DNA from: Lepturacanthus savala
Lineage: Eukaryota > Chordata > Actinopteri > Scombriformes > Trichiuridae
Length of the DNA stretch: 64,000 nt
Reading direction: 5' to 3'
Assembly (NCBI GenBank): GCA_030544235.1
Contig: CM060464.1
Span: 21,489,152 to 21,553,151 of the forward strand
The position numbers and the translations under genes are program-made. Under the pieces are notes generated by a model. It was not told where the DNA came from. It did no database searches and worked only from the letters and a program-made list of their open reading frames with translations. Shown here piece after piece: positions 50,101 through 61,200 of the stretch (the stretch's first letter is position 1; every line of letters begins with the position of its first letter).

Positions 50101-53100
50101 CTTGGAGTCAATGTTATTTTTGTCCTTAACTAGCACTAGATAACAATGACATCATGGGAGCACTTCCATAAAACAATAAACCATGTAAAACAAAACAAAA
50201 AAAGTGGCCTCATTATATACAGGGACATTGTTTATACTGTAACACAGTTTCAGCTGCATCTTATCCGCTGCAAACAGCATACACACTGGTTGTGTGTAGT
50301 ACATATTTATCCCCAGGGGCCATAGTGAAGCACCGTGAGGCCCATGAACTACACGCTCACTGTGGCAGCCATTTTGGCCAGTGGCGTCCACTGAGAAGGA
50401 AGCACTGAATTTGACGAGGCTGCCATCGGTTCAGAGAAGCAGTGGATTTGAGGGGAAAGTGCAGGGAGAATTTACCTGCATGGTGTTAACTGTAGAACCT
50501 TTGGCTCCCGACTGGACCATCAGCTGGAGGTTGTTGTCTGGGAAAGAGGTGTGGAGGCCGACAGGCATACACACCTACAGAAAGGTACAGCAGTAGACCG
50601 TCAGTACAACACATTCATACTGAACTTACACTCCCCTCCTGTTTGAGTGGCAGTGTAGTGGTGACAGGTTACCTTATTAATGTCGTTGTTCACTTGGTTG
50701 GCCACTTCTTTGAACTTGTGGTCGGCCATGCTGAAGTCTCTCTGGTCGGGGTTGAGGTGAGCGTCCTGCCAGCGGCTCTGAGCCTCGGCCTGATCCACGT
50801 TGGAGGGCAGGTTGAAGGCTGCTTGTAGGGCCTGAGAGGCAAAAAGGACAAGACAATTCCATTTTACTAGAAAAGACAGAAAGAAGTGTTTGTTTATAGA
50901 TGTATTTAAAGCCACTATGCATAGAATAGGGAAGAAAATCGGACCGGTGCTCTCAATAGTATAATGAATCAAGACACTATGGCAGGCATGAAGGCATCCT
51001 GTCACCTGATTTTTACAAATACATGTAAAGAATGGACACCTGTAGCAGCTAACAGGGGAATACACAGTTAACGTTTTAACTGACAGTTTAACTGACAGTC
51101 TAAATACTCTTAATTAACCCTTGATTTAGAAAAACCACAGCAGATTGAACTGTAGATATAGTGAAATTGACAGTATCACGGTGAATAATCACATAATTAC
51201 TAGTTTTGCCTATTGAGGGGTATTTTTTTTCTTCTTAATCATCTATAATGAGGTCTTGTGGGTGAAAATCTTACAATAATCTATTGTCGCAGAATGGCAA
51301 TATTGTGATGGTATCGCCTGTGGGACGAGTATCATTGTTGTATTCTATCATCGGTTACCCTGCAATTTCCACCACTACTACAATGGTGCTATAAACATAG
51401 GGCTACAACTAACAAATATTTTGAGTCGATAATTCAACTGATTATAGAAATGATTAATCGATTAGTTGTTCAGTTCATAAAATGGTGTCAAATGTTTATC
51501 AATTGATTAAATCGATAAATCCATTATCAAAATAGTTAGTGAATAATGTAATAGTAACAACTTAATTAATCGTTGCAAATGCAGTCCATTTACACCCATC
51601 ACTTGTAGTGGAGTAATAGTGCTCTTCATTAGCTCAGCTGTACCACCTCATGGTTGTGTGTAGTACATATTTATCCCCAGCGGCTATGGTGGAGCGCCGT
51701 GGGGCCCATGAACTACACCTTCACTGTAGCAGCCATTTTGGCCAGTGGCGTCCAGGGAGGAGGAAGCACTGAATTTGACAAGGCTGCAATATTTAGTCTA
51801 ACACTTATTTACAGTTATGAGTCCTTTCTTGTCGGTTTCTACACCTTCTCTTCATAAAACATGGCGTTGTTATTGTCTGCCATGTTTGTAGTCACATTTG
51901 ATGTTCATTTCAGCAGATTTAGCAGGTACTAAAACTCACCTTGGTGCCGATCTTCAGTGATTCCTGAATGATTTTCTTCCTCTGCCTGTTGGCACCTGGT
52001 TTCACCAGGATGTCCTCCACCCCTACACACAGACACAACACAAGATTTAAATGTAATACTCACCCTCTATTTTCAGTAACTCATACACACAGACTAGTGT
52101 CTAGTGAATCTTTCTGTAGGAGAGGAATGACATTGTCTTGTGTGTTTTAATTTATTTTTATCCAAGTTCTTACCCAGAGTGAAGCCTCTGTATAACTGCA
52201 GGTAAGCAGTGAAGAGTCGGGCCAGACAGCTGAGCAGTTTGCCGCTGGTCTGCCCTCCGTACAGCTCATAGCAGCAATGGACCAGTCCGTAGGCCGAAGA
52301 GCCGTAGTGAGCCTTGTCCAGAACCCCGACTAATAACTCCCCCTGACGAATCACCACCTGGGAGGCAAACAGCATGAAAAAAGATGGGATTAATAAGGTA
52401 GGAGGTAAAATAAGTGTTCATGTTGTCAACAATACCACCCAATATTGTGTCAATGTTTTTTTTTTAATCATCATCCCTTTGGAATTCATAACTCGAAACA
52501 AGGCTCATTATATAAAGCCAAGAATCACAAAACTGCAAAGCTCTTAATAACATCTTTGAATGTGTGTGTGGGTGTGTGGGTGTGTGTGTGTGTGTGTACG
52601 TACCTGTGAGTCACACATGCTGTCAGGTCTGTAACCCGGAGCAGCTCGTGGTGGTAATTGGATCCATGCTTTGCTGGGGATTTTGGATTTGCCTACCAGG
52701 TTGAGAGGCACAGCATTCTGTGGGATCACGTTGAGCAGGAGGGTGGACACTACCTACAGGAGACAATGCCTTGATGAGACATTAAATACACAGCCACACA
52801 AATCAATTTTCTTTTTTTACACTTTGAAAATACTCTTTAAGAGGTTCAAACGACAACATTTTACCCAAATTTCCTATCATATTAACACCCTGACTTCACT
52901 GGAGTCAGAAGAAAAAGGAAGACTAACTGTACTAAATGTCCAAGTTGAATACTAACAATAACATTTTTGAGGATGTTACCTGCTTCCCTGTCCACAGTGG
53001 CTGTGGTTTGAGTATGGCCGGCGGCAGCAGGTTGACTCTGCCTGGTTTGTCGGTCAGTCCTCTGTACACCAGCTCCGTGTATTGGTCCCGAGTGAAGAAA

Positions 53101-56100
53101 CAGCCGCGTATCGTCATCCTTGTACCAGACACCATGTGGTCCTGGATCAGACCTGCTAAAGGTTTACCATCCTAGAAAGAGAGAAACCATGTGTGAGCTG
53201 TTAAATTTATTGATATTTATATGGTTTGATTGGTTATTGCAGCACACCCCCCCCCAATTCTTGTCACAACGAGTGTGTGTGTGTGTGTGTGTGCTTGTAG
53301 GTGTGTTCGCTGGTGTTACTTGCTCTCACGTGAGTATGTTTCAAAGTATGTTTTACTTTGAAAATCTACTCTACACTCTACGCTGTTTCTAGTCCTTGAC
53401 TTCCTGTCTGGTGTGATCTGCTCTGTTCATCTTGATAAACTAGTGACTCGATTCCTAAACGAGAGCCGCAGGGCGTGAACAGCGTTCCAGTGTGGACAGT
53501 TTAATTAACTTGTCAAAGGTCATTTCTGGGTACTTCAGAGCATATCTGTGTCCAGCCTGTTTCCCTAAGTCTCCCTGCATCTCACCTGCAACACCACTGC
53601 GCTCCACTAGAGGGTCACGTCTCACAGTTTGAGAATTCTTGAGTTAATGAATGAAGTACCATCTGCACAGTCTATCCATGACGTGAATATACTGACCTTG
53701 GGGACGAGGTACTGCTGGTCAGTGCTGACTAACGTGTAGGCCTCTGCTCTGCCCAGCTCATTCTGGGGGAAGTGAGCGTTCATCTCGTCTCCGTCAAAGT
53801 CAGCGTTGTACGCCTTGCAGTTGGCATAGTGAAGCCTTAATACCTGGGACAAAAAAAAATAAAAAATACAGTTATGTCGAAGCAAAACTCAGCAAGAGAG
53901 AAGCCTCCTACTGTTGTTAATTAACTAATAGTCGATTAATTGATTAGTTACCAACTCTTACATTATTCACCAACTATTTTGATAATAAATTAATACAGTT
54001 GAGTTACATTTTAAAAATTTTCTGGTCGCAGCCTCTCTGATTATTTTCTGGTTTCTTTATTCTCCTATAATAGTGAACTGGTGATCTTTGGGTTGTGGAC
54101 TGTTGATCTGGACAAAGATTTTAGGATCCATCTTTAGCTTTAGGAAACCGTGATCAATATTTTCATTTTCCTGCTTTCTTTAGTCAATATAGTCAAAGAG
54201 CTGCAACAATCAATCAATTAGTTCCGAACTTTTTTAATTGCCAACTACAAAGCCATTGAGCTGTGAATAGGTTTAATCCTTACAGATGTTTCAGTGTATT
54301 GATAATAACATTTCACAGTGATTTTATCTATTCACCCTTTAAGAAAAGAAAAAACGATGTTAGAATATTTCAAACCATCACTGTAAACTGTAAACAACAT
54401 CCACTTCTGAGTCACTGTGGCAAAGAACAGTCATATAGTTATTAGAGCTGCAACTATTGGTCGATTAATTGATTAGTTACCATCTATTACATTAATCGCC
54501 AACTATTTTGATAATCGATTAGTCATTTTAATTAGATTTTTTTTAGGTTTTATTTTCAGCTTTGCACCATTTTTATGAACCAAACAACTAATCAATTAAT
54601 CATCTAAATAATCTATTGATTAATCTATTGATTAACTAGCTATCAGAATATTCATGACATTGGTTGCAGCCCTACAAATGATTCCATTTTTCCATGATTC
54701 CAAAACAAGCAGCGCCTCCAAAATTGTCAACAGAACTTGCATTAATGAAGAGATTAGATGTCACCTTCTCTCCAGGTAAGATGCGTGCACTGTGGGCTTG
54801 GATTGAGGGTCTGTGCAGAGTTGGCTGCCTGTTCAATAACAAAACATCTCCATTCTTAATATGTCGATTTACCTGGAGGAGAAAACAAAAGGGAGAAGAC
54901 AAGAGTGGAGGGTTCAGTCGGTGGCGATAAAAATGTGTTTTCACTCCATGGCTTCGTATTTAATAATAAACTTTTTCAAAGCGACATCATAGCCAATATT
55001 AGAGCTGTGGCTCTGAACTTCGGTATTCGAATAGAATTCAAATATGGGCTTTATTTTTAATATTAAGACCTGTTATGCCAACATTTTTTGTGAATTTGTT
55101 GCCGTGCAAACATTTTCAATCCAGATTCAGAGGCATTTTCACGCCTGGTGAAGTTGTGAATCACAAGCTCATTAGCAAGGTTATTATTCATCATTTGGGC
55201 TACTGCAATAAGTAGGAGTCATTAGTGCCATTAGGAAAGAAAAAGCAATTTGTAGAATATATAATTTAATTATCATGCAATTTAAAGGCCAGCAGCTAAT
55301 GCTACATCCCAACAAGTTAAAGGAGGAGATCAGGGGCCAACCTGACATCTTTTCTATTACATAGCCCTCTAGTGGACAGAATATATAACTTTTTGATACA
55401 TAGGTAGATCTTACTGTAAGTATTTCATGGTCAAAATATGAATTATTATTTGAATATATTCAAATATTAAAATCAATTTCAAAACTCATTTTGAATGTGA
55501 TTTTTGTACAAAAGTCCCAGCTCTGGCTAACGTCCTGCCAGAGAAAGTAAAGCTGTTCCCAGATGTTAAATAACAACTCACTATCTTCATGGGCATCTTT
55601 TGCGGCCCCGGGCAGGGTGTCAGCAGTTGCTTGGCAACCGCTTCCCTCTGTGCAAGACTTTGAGGTGATAGGATGGTTCTCCTGCCGTCTTCGTTTATCA
55701 CCATGGAAGCACCAGGGTGCACGTTAGGCCCGTTGATTACGGCCTGACGGAGCTCCTTCACGTTCCACGGAGTGACGGGTTGCGGGTACGTCAGTTTGGT
55801 GGCAAACACCTGCACGGACACACAATGAGGATCAAGAGGTGGAGTCAGTTTAACTTTAGGTCAAACGAAGATATTAAAACAGTTGTTGAATCATGTTTCG
55901 AAGCCTACTCTCTTTTTAGGTGGAAACAAAATCACGACACCAGAGTAACACGTACCATAGGTATTCCAATCTCGTTGGTCCCGATGTACATGTCTGGACA
56001 GATAACTGATCGTGCAGCGTAGTCCACTCGTTTGCCCATCATGTGTTTCCGGAACAATCCATCCTTCTTTTCCAAGATCTGGCAGTTGAGAGGAGACAAT

Positions 56101-58236
56101 TAAGTAACATGAATAAGGCTGCAGTGATTAGTTGATTGGTTACTAACTATTACTTTAATCACTGTACTTTTTACCATCTAATCGATTGATCGCTGCAATA
56201 ATCAAATTAATTGACTATCAAAATAGTTGTTAATGGCAGTTTGAATTCATCATAAAATATATATATATATATAATGTATATGAGAGAGAGAGAGAGAGAC
56301 TTGTTAAATGGACCATGGTTTTGTACACAGACCTGTCTGATTCCGGGGTATTTCTCGGTCATCATTTTGTCCATGTCGCTGTCAAAGACAATGTTGACAT
56401 GAGTCTGGAGGCGGATCCAGATGTTGTACAATTTATCTGTTAACGTCACTCCCATGATCCCGGAGAGAAACGACTGGTCCATCTGTTCAGGAACCTGAAA
56501 TTGATGAGAATGGACAGGTTGAAACGAGATGTTTTAACTGCATCTGTGTAGGTAGAGAAGAACTTTGGGGACAGAAGACAAACTGTAATAACAAACACAT
56601 ATGACCTTACCTCTTCCTCCTGAGTGTGTTTCTCGCCCGCTATGAGAGCCAGAAGTTTCCTTATAATTTCACAGTCCTTCATAACAGCCTGCATGTTAAC
56701 TGTCTGACCGTTAGTAAACATCTGGTCACCCAGGCGATTGATTGGACGATATCTGAGGGGGAACAGATGCATAGTGTCAAGTGACTAAGTACAAATACTT
56801 TGCTACCATCCTTAAACAGGCATTTGGGGCTCTATATTTTACTGGAGTAATTATTTTTCAGATGAGTCTTTCACTTCTACACCCTACGTTTATCTGTACT
56901 TTCTATTATGTACATTTTTAAATTATTCTTGTTATTTCTATTTCATTTCTCCTTGTTTTCAAGACAACTGTTGTGCTAAAAGCTTTCTGTCAGAAAGTGC
57001 ATTATTTGACCTGCTCTGTGCCTTAAATGATAACCAGCCCCTTTTCCCATTAAAATACCTTTAAAAAGACAATAAAATAAATAAAAGCTATCTTTTCTCT
57101 GGCCAAACAGTGGTTACAGCTCATATATTGTTCTCTATTTCAAATTGACAATGACCTGGATGAATGACAATATTCACAGTCAAAAAGCTCATATATTGGG
57201 AGATAAAGGTCGTTTTTGCCTAAAAATCACTTGTTGTCATTCTTATGTGTTATATTTAATACATTTTAGCCAACGAACTCGCTATTACCTGCTCATTTTT
57301 TTAAGGGGCAACACAAACAGCAACATCTCTTTTACTTTTATACTTTAAATAATTGTGAATCCAGTACTTTTACTTGAGTACAAAGCTTAAATTGATACTT
57401 CAACTTCTACAGAAGTATCTTTAAAAGCATAGTATCTATGCTTCTACCCATGTAATAAATGTGAGTACTTTTGACACCTCTGACACTGTCTCATTGAAGA
57501 TCACTAGTATTTTGCTTAAAATGTCCTGTTTGCATTATACCTGCAAGGTGGGACCACCAGCAGCTCCAGGAAGAAGAGGTCTGGATAGTAAACGTCTCCG
57601 TCCTCCGTCAGCCCTGAGCCCTCCTCCAGCCCCGAGAAGAGACACTTGAGGAAAAAACCTGGAAGGAAAACACAAGGGATGATTTTATTTGTTTTAATGA
57701 AACCCTCTCAACAAACCAAAATAATTTTGGGCAGATGAACATTGGGTTGATGTCAGAGTTTTTGGTCCTATGTTTACTAGTAATTTAATAAAATCCTTAA
57801 TACCTTCTTACATTTTAATTATCACATCTTCAGACATTCAAAACACTAACTATAATTTATTTTATATAGTCTTTCAGAATATTGCTTTCTTAATAGGTTT
57901 CTTATCAGATGTGGTTTCTCCTGTTATTCTCATTGACCCTCTGATAAGTCCAGGCGGTCGACCAGATTTAGAGAAGTTCACCTTCTTTCTCCCACAGTTT
58001 GTTGGTGTGTTCTCTGGCTGTGCTGGCAGTCAGGTAAACTCTCTTTCCAGCCATCAGGTCCTCTACAAAGGGACAAAAACAACAACTAGGTAAGATCTAT
58101 TTATTTTGTATAAATTAAATGAAAACTTTAAAAGGAATATTATTCACCATCAACAGTCTGACCGATCTTCTGTCCTGATGGCATCGTGACGATCAGTTTA
58201 CTGTTGTGTTCACGCCGTACTGTAAACCGCCCACTC

Positions 58237-58270
<34 letters not shown>

Positions 58271-61200
58271 CAACATTCCACAACTACGAACAAATTTCTT
58301 ACTTTTATCATAACCTATGTGAATATGTCACCATACCACAATATGTCACCATGTCACCAAGTCAACATAAGTAGCCTGAAATAATGGAAACAACATGTAT
58401 GTATGAGGACTTTCCCACTCAGGACATGTCAGAACAGTTTCTGGATGGCAAAATAAACACAATAGGACAACAGTTATGACCAAAAAAACAAAACAACATG
58501 AGATGAGCCATTGAGAAACACACTGTAGTTCATACTTTATTCGTTATTAGTCATAGATTTATCTGCCATTGACCGTTTTTACAAGGCTGAAGTAGAAATT
58601 TCACTTGTTTCTGCTGCTTTTGGATCGATCCACATTTAAGAGGAAACCAGACTGCCTTCAAATGACCCAAAATGTAATTTACTATCGCTAGAGGACTCTC
58701 AATCAAAACTATAACAAAAGACAGAGTTTGAGGATATGTGAAGTAGTGTGGAATCATGGGAGCTGTAGTCGTCACTGCTCTGCAGTGAGCAGGAGCCTAA
58801 TTATCTGCAGATGTCCCAAGCCACTGCTAACAGTACATGTCCTGACAACTAAATTCCTTCATCCAGTTAAAGTTCTAGTTCAAAAATAACCAAGATCAAG
58901 GGCACCATAAAATTGTGGCCTATTCTGGATAAAAAGTCTGTTCATAACAGCTTCTAACTCTTTGTTGAAAGACCCTATTACATTGATTAAAACAACATAT
59001 TTGTCCATCTTTGAAAATTGTTGGAAACGATGTTAGTAACACAATATTAACATGTATATGTACATGCACATGTATAGTATGCATGTTACCTGCAGTGGGG
59101 ACACTTCCTAGTTTTCATGTGGATTCTCCAGAAGTCATTTATCAGGCTGCACTTCTTTTCAACGAGGTGTTTGATCTGACCACACAGACACAGAAATTAG
59201 GCCAGTGTTTCTCTACCAGGGTTTCATGGCACGCTCCAAAGAAATCTGAGGTAACTGTTGTTGACCTTAGGCGAATGTGTACGTTTTTGTGTTTGTGTGT
59301 ACTGACCGGTTTGCTGTTCTCTGAAGTGTCGACGTTCACTCCGATGATACGCTCTGTGAAAGCTTTCAGCGCCAGTTCAATCTCATCTCCAGTGGCTTTG
59401 GCATTCGCCTCCAGCAGCTGATGCACACAAAAGGACCCGCGGATTAACCAATTATGTGTACAAAGAACAGTTATTTAGCCAAGACAGATCCATGATCCTA
59501 ATTTCCTACATAAATCAGGCTTTAAAATTACAGATAAGGAATATTCTGATAAGAAATAACTGCGCGGTCTTTAGGGGGGGAAACACATTTCACATAACAT
59601 CACAGTTCACAGATCATGTCTGGGTGCAGGTTGCCTCATTTTGCACCAGCTGAGCTGAAAAGTTTTCTTTCACATGTCTGTGGCTCAGTCCTATCTCACC
59701 TCAATGAAAATCACAGAGGTTCCCACCATCAATGCATATAAATTATGGCTGGGATGACACGTCGATGTAATCGAACACTCATCTCACCCAGTTCCTTCTA
59801 TCACGTGACTCTGTGAGACTCTCAGCACATCAGGCTTTGTATTGGATACTTTACCATTTCTGTACAAGTTAACCTTATTTATCATGGCTGATAAATTGTA
59901 AATATAGACTGAAATTGAATATATAGTGACTTACAAACAATTCATCTTATGAACAGCCTCTCTGAACCTATTGTGTTCATAAAGAGAGTACTGTCTGTGT
60001 TGGGATTAACCTGGTCTTGTTTGGGTGAAAGTTACTTTTGTCGGTTGTCTTCCTGACAAAGACGCAGGTTAAACCCCACCTGGTTGACGACTTGCTCTGT
60101 CTGGTAGACCTCCTGCATGGCTCCATGGTCCAGTAGCTTGAGCTGGTTCAGCAGCAGGTGGATGGCAGCTCGGGGACACGTCAACATGTGACACGACAGG
60201 CACGAGCCACGAATCAACAGGTACAATTTCTGATTTAGGAGAGTAGAACAGACGTGAAGGAGAGGAGAAAAAAAAAATGATCCTGCTGATCAGTCATCAC
60301 CGGCCTCACACCTACTGATATTGATCTGTAAACATGTAAGTTTATATGAAGGTGTGTGGGAATGAGGCTTACATCAAAAAACAGCGGGTTGTACACAGGC
60401 AGAGGGAGCTCCAAGTGTCCCAGGTGCCCGGGACAGTTGTTGAAGTCCTGACAGCAGGTTGAACACACCTGACGGAACAAAAACAGGGAGGAAATGAAAA
60501 ATATGAACAGATGCTTTCTGAAATGTGACGTTCACAATCATCAGCTTCACATACTGTCCTCATCTACTTCAAAGTCTTGTTTAGAAACAGACTGATGTAA
60601 GGCATATTACTGCTGAGTCATTACTGTTATGTACAGCACACAGAGTCATATTATATTATTACATTATTATTATTGCATTATATATCGCAGAGGTGCACCT
60701 CTTTGCTGTCTGCTGGTCCCAGGGCCAGATCGTACAGGCTGTTCGCCGCCACATTCCCCACAGCATCAAGGAACCTGGGGTTAGTGATGGTCTTCACACT
60801 CAGCTTTCTGGACGGGAACATCAGACATAAAAAATACATTATTACTATTCATCAGTTGCACCATTCAAACTCTGAGCAGTTGTTCACTCAATATACCAAA
60901 AAACTATACAGGCAATGTTCTCATTGTGGAATAAGTGAAGTGTTGAAATACAGAAAAGTAAAAACTTAATGACAGATTAATAACACAAATAGGACATTAT
61001 CTTCAATAGGATGAATAATCTGGAAGAGCCTCACTACTATGTATATATTATGTGTCCAGGAATATGTGGTTATACAGTTGTATTTCCTTTTACATTAATT
61101 CTTTAAAATCAATTTTACACAAAAAAAGTTTAGATTTTACACTAAATTTGTATCTATATGTATTTATAACATATGGGATATAAGGAAACATAGTTTTTTA

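Noticed and set aside
55120..55200. Box C/D snoRNA-like pattern on the minus strand (ATGATGA ... CTGA, ~65 nt apart)
   Set aside because: No terminal stem flanks the two boxes and no second C'/D' pair is seen; motifs this short occur by chance.
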